57,763 nt of DNA from Armatimonadota bacterium (GCA_026392115.1 JAPLCQ010000029.1:1-57763); one strand, 5' to 3'. Positions 32,984-42,551 are shown, counted from the first letter of the stretch. Program-made: numbers and translations. Notes: a model not told the origin generated them from the sequence alone.

Positions 32984-33912
32984 CGTGCCGCCTCGTGTCG
33001 CACGCGGGGGTCAACGATCACATAGAGCAGGTCGACCAGAAGGTTGACCGCGACGAACACCGAGGCCACCAGCAACGCCACTCCCTGGATTACAGGGTAG
33101 TCGCGCGCCAGGATGGAGTGGACCGACTCATAGCCGATGCCGGGGATCGAGAAGAGCGTTTCCACGATGAAGGACCCAGTCAGCAGGTACCCGAAGCTGT
33201 TGCCCAGCACCGTCAGCACGGGCAGGAGGGCGTTCTTCAGCGCGTGCCGCAGGATCACCTGGGTACCCGTGAGGCCCTTCGCCGATGCGGTGCGGATGTA
33301 GTCCTGGCGCAGCACCTCCAGCATGGACGAGCGCATCTGGCGCGCAAGCAGCGCCCCCGGCCGGGCCGCAAGGACCACGGTCGGCAGCACCCAGTAGGAG
33401 GGCCCTTCCCAGCCCGAGGTGGGCAGCCATCCCAGCCAGAGCGAGAAGCAGAGCATCAGGATGGGCGCCAGCACGAAGGGCGGCAGGGAGACGAGCACGA
33501 GCACCTGGGTCATCACGGCCCGGTCGGGCAGGCGATTGTGCTGCAGCGCCGCCAGCACGCCTGCGGGCAGACCAAGCAGGGAGGCCGTGCAGATCGCCAG
33601 GAGCGCAAGGAAGGCCGTGGTGGGGAACTGCTGGGCGATCAGGTCGGTGACGGATCGCCCGCCGTTGGCGAAAGAGTGGCCCAGGTCGCCTCGTACGGCG
33701 CCCCAGAGGAAGTCGGCGTACTGGACCATGGCCGGTCGATCCAGGCCGTACTCGTGCTCAAGCTGGCGGCGGATGGCTGGATCGGCGTGTTGCCCCACGA
33801 GCAGGTCGATGGGGCTGCCCGGCGCCAGGTAGCCCAGGAAGAAAGTGACGAACGAAACAGCCAGCAGCGTCGGAACTGCCAGCGCGAGCCGCTTGAGTAC
33901 GTAGGGCGCCAT
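32980..33912 (-). CDS. Peptide/nickel ABC transporter permease, DppB/OppB-like
   Basis: 310 residues from ATG 33912; an in-frame start at 33957 would add only 15 residues without homology. MAPYVLKRLALAVPTLLAVSF and FLGYLAPGSP match the DppB/OppB N-terminus. The docking loop is TASAKGLTGTQVILRHALKN and the last segment IVDPRVR is typical. Substrate may be peptides or oligosaccharides. No strong ribosome site precedes it, and a TATTAT box lies only five bases upstream, so a leaderless transcript is conceivable. Confidence 0.92.
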   Translation of the reverse strand: MAPYVLKRLALAVPTLLAVSFVTFFLGYLAPGSPIDLLVGQHADPAIRRQLEHEYGLDRPAMVQYADFLWGAVRGDLGHSFANGGRSVTDLIAQQFPTTAFLALLAICTASLLGLPAGVLAALQHNRLPDRAVMTQVLVLVSLPPFVLAPILMLCFSLWLGWLPTSGWEGPSYWVLPTVVLAARPGALLARQMRSSMLEVLRQDYIRTASAKGLTGTQVILRHALKNALLPVLTVLGNSFGYLLTGSFIVETLFSIPGIGYESVHSILARDYPVIQGVALLVASVFVAVNLLVDLLYVIVDPRVRHEAAR

Positions 33913-33948
33913 GCGGGGATAATACCCCAGCGGCGACACTGAAGGGGC

Positions 33949-33986
33949 GGCGGGCACGGAGGCAAGGAGCGCCTGCCGTGCCCGCC
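33949..33986 (-). terminator. Hairpin after the zinc metalloprotease gene
   Basis: GGCGGGCACGG (33949-33959) pairs with CCGTGCCCGCC (33976-33986), extended by AGGC/GCCT. On the minus strand it lies nine bases past the protease stop and is followed by CCCCTTC, without a true T-run. It separates the protease from the permease pair. Confidence 0.6.
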
Positions 33987-33994
33987 GGCAGAGG

Positions 33995-36900
33995 TCACGG
34001 GTTCTGCGCGCTCGGCTGCGATCCGCCCATGAGCATCTGCATCAAGCTCGGGGTGGCCGGCGCCGGGCCGGAGATGGTCAGCCGAGCGTCCAGCGCCCGG
34101 TTCACCTTGGCCAGAGTCTCCGAGACGTGGGCGCAGGTATAGGTATCAGCGCTCGGCTTCCGCTGGGCTGTGGCTAGGCGCAGCTTGAGCGAGCGGAGCT
34201 GGTCCCACGCCAGGGTGCGGGCATCGTCCGGCAGGCCCGTTGCCGGGCTGACGACCATGGACACCAGGGCGTCGACGTGGGCGCGCTGGAGCTGGCGCCG
34301 CATCGGATCCGACGGCCTGCCCGTGGAGAGCTCTGACCAGACGGAGCCGCCCAGCCTCTGGAAGAGCTCAGCCATGGTGAACGCGTCGGCCGGCGTTGCG
34401 GCTCGGAACTCGTTGTTGGCGACGCGCCGCAGCACGGCGGCGCTGAGCAGACGTCTAAGGATGCTCGTGCGCATCGATGCCAGCATATCCCGTACGTTCA
34501 GTTCCGAGGAGCCGCCACCTGTGATGGCCGCCATCATGTCGGGGTAGGGGTCTGTGCCCAGCTTGGCCAGAAGGCCCTTGGGCAGGGACAGCGCGCCCTC
34601 GTCGAAGACGTACTGGGTCAGCAGCGACAGCGCCTTTCGTTGGTCTGCGGCGGGAACCGGCGACACCGCCGGACGCTCTCCCGGATCGCCGCGGTGACTC
34701 CGGTTCTGGCGGATGCCGCCCACAAATCGCGACGCGATGGAGGCGCTCTGGCTGTACGAGCCCAATGCCTGCATCATGCCGCGCGTGTAGGTCCAGTAGG
34801 GCTGGCCCTTCTCGGGGAGGCGCTTGTTCAGGTTGAGCATCAGGTAACGGGCCATCGAGAGCGCACGCGACGCGTAGGCCAGGGGATCGGAGCTCAGGTC
34901 GAACCGAACCACCATGGGGTCGGACTGGTCGGCGATCTCGTCGCTCTGGTAGGCCAGGCCGGGCTCCGAGCCGTGGGCAGCCAGGGAGCGCAGCACCGGC
35001 GCCTCGCTCTCGGTGGTCGGCTGGGCGACCGGCATGTAGCCGTACTTCACGGCCCACTGGTCGTACTTGCCCACCGTGGTGGAAAAGAAGTCGACGCTGC
35101 GTTGCCTTATGGCGGCGAGGTTGAACGGCGTGTAGTCCATCACCGACGACGTGACGCCGTTCTGCTTCACAAACGACGCGTTCTTCAACTGCTCGAGACT
35201 GTAGGCGGTGCTGCCTGCGAAGTTGTGGCGCAGGCCCAGGATGTGGCCCATCTCGTGGCAGACCGTGCTCCTGAGGAACGCGGCCACGTAGGCCTTCTCG
35301 CTGGGCGCCACGCCGGCCGGCAGCGCCAGTTGGGCCGCGGTGAAGCCGAGCCAGGCCTGCTTGGCGGCGTGCTGGGCAAACCGGCAGTTTCGGGCGTCGT
35401 GGCACTGGTCGACGCCTGCCGGCGCCTCCTGAAGCCATGACAAGGGATCCACGAAGGCCTTCTTCTCGAGCTTGGTGGCGCGGGCCATATTGCCGTCCAC
35501 CGTGATGCTTGCGTTCAGGATCTCGCCGGTGATCGGGTTCGGCCGGAAGAGCGCCACGGCGTAGGCGTCGGACTCCGACGTGACCCAGCGGATAGTGTTG
35601 TAGCGCATGTCCGCGTGGTCCCAGTCGGCGTCGTCCGGCATCTGCTTCACGACAACGGCGTCCTTGATGCCGATCTTCTCGAAGGCCTTGTTCCACATGA
35701 GCAGGCCCTCGCGCACGGCGGGGCGGTACTCGACGGGAATCGCGTTGTCAAGCCAGAAGACGATGGGCTTCTTGGGCAGCGACATGGCGGCCTTGGGGTT
35801 CTCTTTCTCAAGGCGCCAGCGCAGGATGTACCGGCTGGTCTGGTCGGACTGGTCGTCGCGGCTCAGGTTCAGGTAGTCGGCGGTGAAGTAGCCTACGCGC
35901 GGGTCCGACAGGCGCGGACGGTAGCCGGCTTCGGGCAACTGGAGGAGAGTAAAAACCACTCGAACCGGAATGCTCCGCGGGTCGGCAAGCACCGCCGTGC
36001 CGCTGGTGGCGGCCCCGCGGCTGCTGCCGGTGAAGTTGTACTCGGTCTCAACCACCAGGTTCTCGGGCAGAACGCGGAAGGAGCGGATGGACGTCTTCTC
36101 GCGGTCCATGGAGTAGGATGACCCGCCTCCCGTGAGGGCCGCCAGGCCGCCGGAGATGGAGGGCGACGAGAAGAGCGAGCTGATCTGCGCGAAGTCGCCG
36201 CGGAAGAAGTCGCTGATGTTGATGAGGAGGCTCTTGCGCTCCGGCTGCTTGGCCTCGATCTTGAACTGCTCCAGATAGGCCTCGGCGGTTGACCGCTTGA
36301 CGGAGCGGGCCAACGGCGTGCCGTCCGGCGCTCGGAACGTGGTGTTGGGCGCAACCAGCATCAGCTTGTCGTCGCCAACCTGGCGCAGAAGGAAGACCGT
36401 ATCGCTGATCGGGGACCCGGCGACGACCTGAGTGGAGGTGCCCGAGGCCGCAGTCGCCTCCAGCATGAAGAGTTTGCCCAGTTGGTCCTCGCGGACCTCC
36501 AGGTAGATCGTTTCGCGACCGCCTTCGGTCTTGCGGTAGACCGTGAAGGCGCCGGTCAGCTTCTCGTAATCCTTGACCACATCGTCGATGGCCTTGGCCT
36601 TCTTCTCCGCCGATGCAGCCTTGACGCCTGCCTGCGGGACGGGCGAACCCTCGGTGCGGGTGTTGTGCAGCTTGCCCTTGGCGGCGGCGCCCGATCCGGG
36701 AGGCCCGAACTCCAGGCCGTCCAACTCCATATCCGCGGTCACGGCGTCGCCTGTGGTCTTCTCCAGCCACTGCGTCGATGTGATCGTGATGGCGGGCTTG
36801 CCCTCGGTCTCGTGGTAGACCATCTTGACCTTCAGGCAGTCGACGCCGCCCGACTGCTCGGACGCCATGACCTCGAAGTCGGCATGGGCCGTGCGGGCGC

Positions 36901-37429
36901 CGATGTCGGGCCGCGCCGCATACTCCTGCACCCACTTGTCGCCGGGGCCGATGGCCTTCTCAGGGAAGATGACCTGCGTGGCGATGAACATGCGCACGCC
37001 GGTCTTGTCGTCCTCCGGGTCCTTCTTGGCGGTCGTCCTGGAGACAAGCTGTCCCAGCGGCGACACGACGACGGTGGACTTATCCGGATCGTTGGAGGAG
37101 GGCATCTTGTTACCGTTGATGCGCATCTCCGACTCCTCGGTCACGGTGTCCGAGGTGATGTCTCCGTTGGCGACCACATCGACGACGGTGGCCTTCTGGA
37201 TCTCCTTCACCTCCATGGTCACCTGGCGTCCCATGGCATCCACCTGCATAACGCCTTCACTGCGGTACCGCATGATCTGCCCCTTCTGGGCGCGATAGCG
37301 CATGACGACCTTGTCGGTCGGGGCAGCGGGAGCCGCGGCGGCGGCGGGAGGCGCTTGGGCCGCGGCAACCAGCGGGAAGGTGGCCGCGACGGCGATGGCG
37401 ACGGCGGCGAGCCGTCCGGGTACAGGCAT
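33995..37429 (-). CDS. Exported zinc metalloprotease of the DUF5117/DUF5118 type
   Basis: 1144 residues from ATG 37429, chosen over ATG 37447 because AGGAG lies seven bases upstream. A signal peptide (LAAVAIAVAATFPLVAAAQA) is followed by an Ala/Pro-rich linker, a first unassigned domain (about 40-270), then the family core: DYEKLTGAFTVYRKTEGG, YLEVREDQLGKLFML, and RSVDFFSTT. The zinc site is H725-E726-xx-H729 in HEMGHILGLRHNFAGS. C-terminal helices complete the protein. These large gluzincin-like proteases are known from Bacteroidetes, Acidobacteria and Armatimonadota; natural substrates are unknown. The extra N-terminal domain is longer than in many relatives. Confidence 0.92.
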   Translation of the reverse strand: MPVPGRLAAVAIAVAATFPLVAAAQAPPAAAAAPAAPTDKVVMRYRAQKGQIMRYRSEGVMQVDAMGRQVTMEVKEIQKATVVDVVANGDITSDTVTEESEMRINGNKMPSSNDPDKSTVVVSPLGQLVSRTTAKKDPEDDKTGVRMFIATQVIFPEKAIGPGDKWVQEYAARPDIGARTAHADFEVMASEQSGGVDCLKVKMVYHETEGKPAITITSTQWLEKTTGDAVTADMELDGLEFGPPGSGAAAKGKLHNTRTEGSPVPQAGVKAASAEKKAKAIDDVVKDYEKLTGAFTVYRKTEGGRETIYLEVREDQLGKLFMLEATAASGTSTQVVAGSPISDTVFLLRQVGDDKLMLVAPNTTFRAPDGTPLARSVKRSTAEAYLEQFKIEAKQPERKSLLINISDFFRGDFAQISSLFSSPSISGGLAALTGGGSSYSMDREKTSIRSFRVLPENLVVETEYNFTGSSRGAATSGTAVLADPRSIPVRVVFTLLQLPEAGYRPRLSDPRVGYFTADYLNLSRDDQSDQTSRYILRWRLEKENPKAAMSLPKKPIVFWLDNAIPVEYRPAVREGLLMWNKAFEKIGIKDAVVVKQMPDDADWDHADMRYNTIRWVTSESDAYAVALFRPNPITGEILNASITVDGNMARATKLEKKAFVDPLSWLQEAPAGVDQCHDARNCRFAQHAAKQAWLGFTAAQLALPAGVAPSEKAYVAAFLRSTVCHEMGHILGLRHNFAGSTAYSLEQLKNASFVKQNGVTSSVMDYTPFNLAAIRQRSVDFFSTTVGKYDQWAVKYGYMPVAQPTTESEAPVLRSLAAHGSEPGLAYQSDEIADQSDPMVVRFDLSSDPLAYASRALSMARYLMLNLNKRLPEKGQPYWTYTRGMMQALGSYSQSASIASRFVGGIRQNRSHRGDPGERPAVSPVPAADQRKALSLLTQYVFDEGALSLPKGLLAKLGTDPYPDMMAAITGGGSSELNVRDMLASMRTSILRRLLSAAVLRRVANNEFRAATPADAFTMAELFQRLGGSVWSELSTGRPSDPMRRQLQRAHVDALVSMVVSPATGLPDDARTLAWDQLRSLKLRLATAQRKPSADTYTCAHVSETLAKVNRALDARLTISGPAPATPSLMQMLMGGSQPSAQNP

Positions 37430-37524
37430 AGGGTGTCTCCTAGACATGCGATGGCGCCGGCAATAACCTGACGCAGCGAGTGTACCTGCCAGGGGCGCGC
37501 CACGGCCCCGTAGGCGTGAGGCGC

Positions 37525-37806
37525 TCAGTCGGGCCGCACCAGCACGGCCGATGCCGAGGCCATGTCGAGGGCGATCTGAGTGAACCCTATCTCCACTACG
37601 ATGGAAGGGAAGCGTTGGTTTACCTTGATATCCGTGTGGGGTGTGAGTCCCAGGGCCATGAGCTTGCTGCGCTCGTGGGCGGATAGTGTGCGAATCTCCA
37701 CGACGCGCGCGTTGACGCCCTTGGGCAGGGCATCGAGGGTCACGGGCTCGGCCTCGCCGACCGACTCGTCGGCGTCAGGCGGTCCCGGTTGATGCGTAGA
37801 TGGCAC
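37525..37806 (-). CDS. feoA: FeoA-domain protein
   Basis: 93 residues. I place the start at GTG 37806, as GGAGGA lies five bases upstream; in-frame ATGs further up give a basic, non-homologous leader. After an acidic, proline-rich N-terminus (1-20), the SH3-like FeoA fold is clear: LDALPKGVNARVVEI, ERSKLMALGLTPHTDIKV, and FTQIALDMASASAVLV. FeoA partners FeoB in ferrous iron uptake, but feoB is not next to it here. A ferritin gene lies 4 kb upstream on the same strand. Confidence 0.85.
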   Translation of the reverse strand: MPSTHQPGPPDADESVGEAEPVTLDALPKGVNARVVEIRTLSAHERSKLMALGLTPHTDIKVNQRFPSIVVEIGFTQIALDMASASAVLVRPD

Positions 37807-37869
37807 GTTGCTCCTCCGTGGCGCGGCATGGCGCCGCCGGAATCCTACCCGCATGCGGCCCATTCCGGC

Positions 37870-37920
37870 AGACGCGCGGCGAGGGCGCCCCCGGTGCATC
37901 GGGAGCGCCCTCGCGCGTCT
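37870..37920 (-). terminator. Long hairpin downstream of the toroid/PKD protein
   Basis: AGACGCGCG...AGGGCGC pairs with GCGCCCTCGCGCGTCT, with a three-base bulge; the core GCGAGGGCGC/GCGCCCTCGC is perfect. It lies 36 bases past the gene's stop on the minus strand. No T-run follows, so termination could need extra factors, or the hairpin could protect or attenuate a transcript reading into feoA. Confidence 0.55.
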
Positions 37921-37955
37921 GTGGCGGCCGTTGAGGGCCGTTTGCGGCTAGTCCG

Positions 37956-40900
37956 CTACGGCGATACGGTGAGCTTGCCGTAGCCCACGGCGGCGTCGTA
38001 GATGCCCTCGCCGGCGAAGATGCAGGTCACAGGGCGAATGCCAGTGGGCGTGCGCGACGGGATTGTGTAGGCAAGCGTCGCCGAACCCCAGACGTTGGTC
38101 ACGGCGGAGCCGATCTGCACGTAGTCGACCTGGTATACGATCGTGCGGCTCCGGATCGGCGTATTCGTGCGATTCACGTTCAGGAACGCGAGGAGGTTCA
38201 CGGACTGCCCCAGCCGCCCCTGAGCGTCGCGGACCACGAGCTTCGTATTGCCCGTGGCGGCCGCCACCGTCAGTGTGCCGGCGCCCGACGAGGCCAGGAA
38301 CTTGGCATCGCCCGCGAAGGTCGCCACGATGCGGTTGTCGCGCAGACCCCACGCGCGCGGGGCCTGGTAGGTGATGGTCGCCCAGCCGTCGGCGCCCGTC
38401 ACCGCGGAGCCGGCGGGCCAGCCGCCGACGGTGAATACGATGGTCTTGCCCGAAACGGCCTGCCCGTTGCGAACGCGTACCAGGCGGGCCGTGAGGTCGG
38501 TCGAGCGACCGTAGATCTGCCGCACATTCGGGACGGTGATGGCGGTCTGTACGTTGACCTCGTCGTTGGTGACCGTCAGCGTGCCCGAGCCGGCCGACGG
38601 CGCATAGTCGGCATCGCCCGCGAAGCTGGGCGTGATGATGAAATCGCCGATCGGCTTGGCCAACGGCACCGTGAAGGGCGCGGCCGCCGCGCCGTTGGCC
38701 CCGGTTGGAGCCGTGACGGCGCCCGCCTCGCCCTGAACGGTGAACTGCACGGTCTTGCCGGCGAGCGGCGCACCGGCGCTAGTGACGGTGGCTTTGAGGC
38801 TCACGGTCTCTCCGCGGGCGCCGGTGACGGCCTCGCCCACGGTCTGCGATGGCGCACGAAGGTCGGCGTTGCGCCGCAGGCGAATCTGGCGGAGTACGGT
38901 GACCGTGTCCGGCGGGACGCCGTTCACGGATGCGATGTTCGACTTAACGCGGATACCGATGCTCATGGCGTTCGGCAAAGCGGCCGGATCGAACCGAAAC
39001 GTGTAGGTCTGCACCGGGTCCTTGCTGCCCAGGTTGTACGTGCCAAGCGCCGCGTCGGCGCCCTGGTCGAACGAGGCTGGCACCTCGGAACGGCCGTTGT
39101 TGAAGCCCGTGTCCGGGTTCGCGGGCCACTCGAACGCGAACGCACTGATGCCTCGAGCGTCTGCGGGACTGCCCACCACGTCGGGACGCGGGTTGAATGA
39201 GCGGTCCGCCTTGATGCGCAGGGTCAACGTTCCGTCGGGAAGCACGCCGAACGTGTCGTCCAGCTGCTTGGACCCGTTGGCGGGCTCGATGTCCAGCAGG
39301 CCCACGGGCGGGAACGGCGGCGGGATGACATGGACCACCACGGTGGCGACGCCGGAGTTGCCCGCGTCGTCATACACGGTCAGCGTCACGGTGAAGTCAC
39401 GCTCGGCGGCGTAGTGGTGCCGGGTCTGGTTGCCGGCGGGGTGGATGCCCGGAGCCGACGGCACGACGCCACCCAGCGAACTCGGCGTCGGAAGGTTGTA
39501 CTCGTCCACGGCGCCATCGCCGAACTCCCAGCGCACGCGAACGATGCGGGCCGAGGGATTCTGCTCGTAGGAGCCTACCGGGTCGAAGGTCACATAGTGA
39601 TCCTGCCCGTTGGACTGCAGCGGCACGTAGGTCTCGCCGTTGTTGCCGTCCGGGTGGCCGATGACGGCGACCGGTGACGGAGTGAAGACGGCGCCGGCCA
39701 GGATGGCGATGTCCCACCCTGTGACCAGGCCGACCTGCGCGTTCTGGTCGGAAGCGCCCGCTGGCCAGTCCGTGGTCTGGTAGCCGGAGGGCTCGAAGTG
39801 GCCGTCGGGAACGGGCGAGAAGTAGGTCGTGCCGGCGGCGGTTGTGCCGTGCCAGTTCTGGTGTCCCAGATCAGAGGCCGAGGCTCCGGCGATCCAGTCC
39901 ACGAGCGTGTTGTACCAATCGAAGGGCTGCAAGGGCCGCCCGTCAAGCGAGTTGCCTCCCGTGCCCAGCGGGTCGGTAAGCACATTCACTTCCGCCTCGC
40001 GGAGGCCCTTGAAGACGTTGTACATCCCATAGGCGTCGCGAGCGCTGGACCAGCCCCAGAGGCTGTCCGGGTTGAAGAAGTTGCGGTAGAGGAAGCTGAT
40101 GGCGCCCTTGACGCCCGCGGAGTCATTGGCCGCGCCGATGAACTTCAGGCCGGCCAGGCCGCCGGCCGTCTTGGCTGCGTTCGGGCCTTCGAGGCCCGTG
40201 GTGTAGCCAAGCCCGCCTGCGTACTGTGTCTGGATCGTGGGCGTCCCCGGCTGACGGTAGTCGGGTATGCCAAAGGTATCGGTCGCGGTGTTGGCCACCT
40301 GGTCGTTGGTGAGCCAGATCGCCGCCTCGGCCTTGGTGACCGCCGAGACCTCGATGGCCGGCGGGTAGAGCGCGCGCGGCCCAGGCGTGAACGTGTGGGC
40401 CTGTTCCGCCGCGCGAAGCCCGATGAAGGCCCACGCGGCCGTCGAACCGTCGGAGTCGTTGTAGTTGAAGGCGAGATCGTAGCGCCATCCGCCTTCAGCG
40501 TAGCCCGAGTAGCCCTGCGACCACTGGAACGCGTCGACGACGTCGCCGATCAGGTCATAGTAGGTGGCGTAGTCGGACCGGTTTGGAATGGCCTTCATCA
40601 CGTAGCCGGCCTGGCAGAGGGCCTGAAGTTGTGGGCCGGCCTCATAGGTGCCGGACGGTGACTTGGCTACAAATCCGTTGGGTGTTCCGCCCGGCCCATG
40701 GGTATCGGGGTTGAGCGTGCGGCCCGACGCGAACGTGATGACGCTGCCCGAGACGTTCACCTTCGTCAGGTTGTCGGACCGCGTCAGATAGTTGATCAGC
40801 AGGTCCAAGTCCTCAACGTAGGCGTCTTTCGATCCGTCGCTGCTGTAGTTCTTACCCCCGGAAATGGATCGCCCGGTGTTCTCGAACGCGATGGCGGCCA

Positions 40901-41774
40901 TGGAGGAGCCGGCAACCGACGCATACGTGCTGTCGGGGCCGTTGTAGAGGTACGGCACGAAGGCGTCGTCTGCCGCCGGTTGGCCGTCATACGAACTACC
41001 GTCCCTGCGAACCAGCATGCTGTGCAAGTACCAGAGCCCCTCGTCCGCTGCACGGTTGGCCCGGTTCGAGCGCACAGATGGGTCGCCGACGACCACGAAG
41101 TATGGGGCGGACCCTGTAGCGCCGAGGGCGTCCGTGACTGTGACGCCGGCGGCTATCTGGGTGTTGACCGAGAGGCCGGTGTACGTATGCAGCAGAGCGG
41201 CGCCCGAGACGGGATCGCTCGTCTGATATGGGGCTGTGACCGACCCGTCACCGGTGTTCCAGGCGACCGTGTAGGGTGCAACCCCGCCCTTGATGACGGC
41301 CTTCAGGCGTGTCGCCACGCCGTTGAAAACCACATGGCTACTGGCAAAGCTGGGCGGGTTGTCGGCAAACGTGGCGTCGGCCACCCAGGGGACCGGCACT
41401 ACCGTAAGTACAAAAGGCACCCGGCTGACGGCCGACGGCCGCGTTGCGGGCTTGGCGGGGGGCGCCGTGCCGCGGTCATAGGCGGCCAGGTCCACCGAGA
41501 TCACCTTGAACTCGTCGCCGGCCTCGAGCGTATAGTTGCCGGGCTTCAGGGCGAGGCGTGTGACCCGCGTGTTCGGAAGCCAACCGCTCCAGACCTGCTT
41601 GCTGCCGTAGGTGGTGACCCGCAGCCGTGTCTGTGGCGCGTAGCCGACGACCGCGACACCGTCCCGTGTAAACACTCTGGTCTTGAAGCTCGGCGCACCG
41701 TCGGCGTGCGCCTGTGGCAGCAGGTATGCCGCTGCCAGAGCCGCCAACAGGAGCGGCCCTCGTGGGGTTCCCAT
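37956..41774 (-). CDS. Secreted alpha-toroid / PKD / Ig-like repeat protein
   Basis: 1272 residues from ATG 41774, with GAGGA upstream. Signal peptide MGTPRGPLLLAALAAAYLL. An N-terminal unit with Ig-like strands (VTRLALKPGNYTLEAGDEF) and a PKD-like region precede a large alpha-helical middle (about 238-690) that resembles prenyltransferase/squalene-cyclase-like toroids: ADEGLWYLHSM, GYAEGGWRYDLAFNYNDSDGSTAAWAF, and GYTTGLEGPNAAKTAGGLAGL. A PKD domain (about 725-820; VRWEFGDGAVDEYNLP, FTVTLTVYDDAGNSG) and three Ig-like repeats (about 970-1271) follow. No catalytic DDxxD-type motif is seen, so binding or scaffolding is more likely than terpene chemistry. Confidence 0.82.
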   Translation of the reverse strand: MGTPRGPLLLAALAAAYLLPQAHADGAPSFKTRVFTRDGVAVVGYAPQTRLRVTTYGSKQVWSGWLPNTRVTRLALKPGNYTLEAGDEFKVISVDLAAYDRGTAPPAKPATRPSAVSRVPFVLTVVPVPWVADATFADNPPSFASSHVVFNGVATRLKAVIKGGVAPYTVAWNTGDGSVTAPYQTSDPVSGAALLHTYTGLSVNTQIAAGVTVTDALGATGSAPYFVVVGDPSVRSNRANRAADEGLWYLHSMLVRRDGSSYDGQPAADDAFVPYLYNGPDSTYASVAGSSMAAIAFENTGRSISGGKNYSSDGSKDAYVEDLDLLINYLTRSDNLTKVNVSGSVITFASGRTLNPDTHGPGGTPNGFVAKSPSGTYEAGPQLQALCQAGYVMKAIPNRSDYATYYDLIGDVVDAFQWSQGYSGYAEGGWRYDLAFNYNDSDGSTAAWAFIGLRAAEQAHTFTPGPRALYPPAIEVSAVTKAEAAIWLTNDQVANTATDTFGIPDYRQPGTPTIQTQYAGGLGYTTGLEGPNAAKTAGGLAGLKFIGAANDSAGVKGAISFLYRNFFNPDSLWGWSSARDAYGMYNVFKGLREAEVNVLTDPLGTGGNSLDGRPLQPFDWYNTLVDWIAGASASDLGHQNWHGTTAAGTTYFSPVPDGHFEPSGYQTTDWPAGASDQNAQVGLVTGWDIAILAGAVFTPSPVAVIGHPDGNNGETYVPLQSNGQDHYVTFDPVGSYEQNPSARIVRVRWEFGDGAVDEYNLPTPSSLGGVVPSAPGIHPAGNQTRHHYAAERDFTVTLTVYDDAGNSGVATVVVHVIPPPFPPVGLLDIEPANGSKQLDDTFGVLPDGTLTLRIKADRSFNPRPDVVGSPADARGISAFAFEWPANPDTGFNNGRSEVPASFDQGADAALGTYNLGSKDPVQTYTFRFDPAALPNAMSIGIRVKSNIASVNGVPPDTVTVLRQIRLRRNADLRAPSQTVGEAVTGARGETVSLKATVTSAGAPLAGKTVQFTVQGEAGAVTAPTGANGAAAAPFTVPLAKPIGDFIITPSFAGDADYAPSAGSGTLTVTNDEVNVQTAITVPNVRQIYGRSTDLTARLVRVRNGQAVSGKTIVFTVGGWPAGSAVTGADGWATITYQAPRAWGLRDNRIVATFAGDAKFLASSGAGTLTVAAATGNTKLVVRDAQGRLGQSVNLLAFLNVNRTNTPIRSRTIVYQVDYVQIGSAVTNVWGSATLAYTIPSRTPTGIRPVTCIFAGEGIYDAAVGYGKLTVSP

Positions 41775-41929
41775 TCTTCGGTTCCTCTCTTCTCTCACAG
41801 GCTTATCACAAATGGTCAGCTGAATCTGCGGGAAAGCGCCGGCCCGCGGCCGCACGCCTTGATCACCAATCGTACGACATCCTGTCGCCACGCGGCCCCG
41901 TGAAGCGATTCATGGGGCGTCCCGGGTCA

Positions 41930-41964
41930 GAAAGGCCCCGGACCACCCGAAGTGGCCCGAGGCC
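41930..41964 (-). terminator. Ferritin terminator hairpin
   Basis: On the minus strand, GGCCTCGGGCCAC pairs with GTGGTCCGGGGCC (two G-T pairs) around a TTCGG loop, followed by TTTCT. It is 15 bases past the ferritin stop. A good intrinsic terminator. Confidence 0.8.
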
Positions 41965-41979
41965 CCGACCGGTGGAGCG

Positions 41980-42462
41980 CTAAGAGCCCCGCTTGCCGAG
42001 CCGATGGTCCATGACGATGATGTGCTCGCCGGACATCTTGAGCACTTCGACGGTGTCACGGACGGACTTCTCTTCCTCGACCTGCTCGGTGATGAACCAC
42101 TGGAGGAATATCTGCGTGGCGAAGTCCTTCTCAGCGATCGCCGCGGAGTAGAGCTCGTTGATCTGGGCGGTGATCTCCTGCTCGTGCGCCAGGGTGTCCT
42201 CGAAGACGCCCAGCGGGCCGCGGAACTGGACCGGCGGCGCGGCAATCGCCTGCAGCTCGACGGTGGCGCCCTGATCGTTCATGTACTGAATGAACTTGGC
42301 GGCGTGGCCCTGCTCCTCCTGCGACTGCACCCGCATCCAGGTGGCGAAGCCCGCGAAGTTGATCGTCTCGCAGTACTGCGCCATGGCGGTGTACAGGTAC
42401 GAGGAGTAGAACTCCCGGTTCAGGTGGTCGTTCAGTCGCTTCTGCATCTTGCTCGAAATCAT
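41980..42462 (-). CDS. ftnA: Ferritin (non-haem iron storage)
   Basis: 160 residues from ATG 42462. GGAGG lies seven bases upstream of this ATG, while the ATG at 42468 is flush against it. The four-helix ferroxidase residues are visible: NREFYSSYLY, QSQEEQGHAAKFIQY with the EExxH metal site, QEITAQINELY and WFITEQVEEEKSV. It oxidises Fe(II) and stores Fe(III) in a 24-subunit shell. It stands alone with its own terminator. Confidence 0.96.
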   Translation of the reverse strand: MISSKMQKRLNDHLNREFYSSYLYTAMAQYCETINFAGFATWMRVQSQEEQGHAAKFIQYMNDQGATVELQAIAAPPVQFRGPLGVFEDTLAHEQEITAQINELYSAAIAEKDFATQIFLQWFITEQVEEEKSVRDTVEVLKMSGEHIIVMDHRLGKRGS

Positions 42463-42551
42463 CTGCATTCCTCCCTGGGCCAGGGCGAACGCCGCCCGGC
42501 CAGACCCTGTCGATCCGGGGCAGCGTCGATGTGACGCAACCCGCACGCAGT

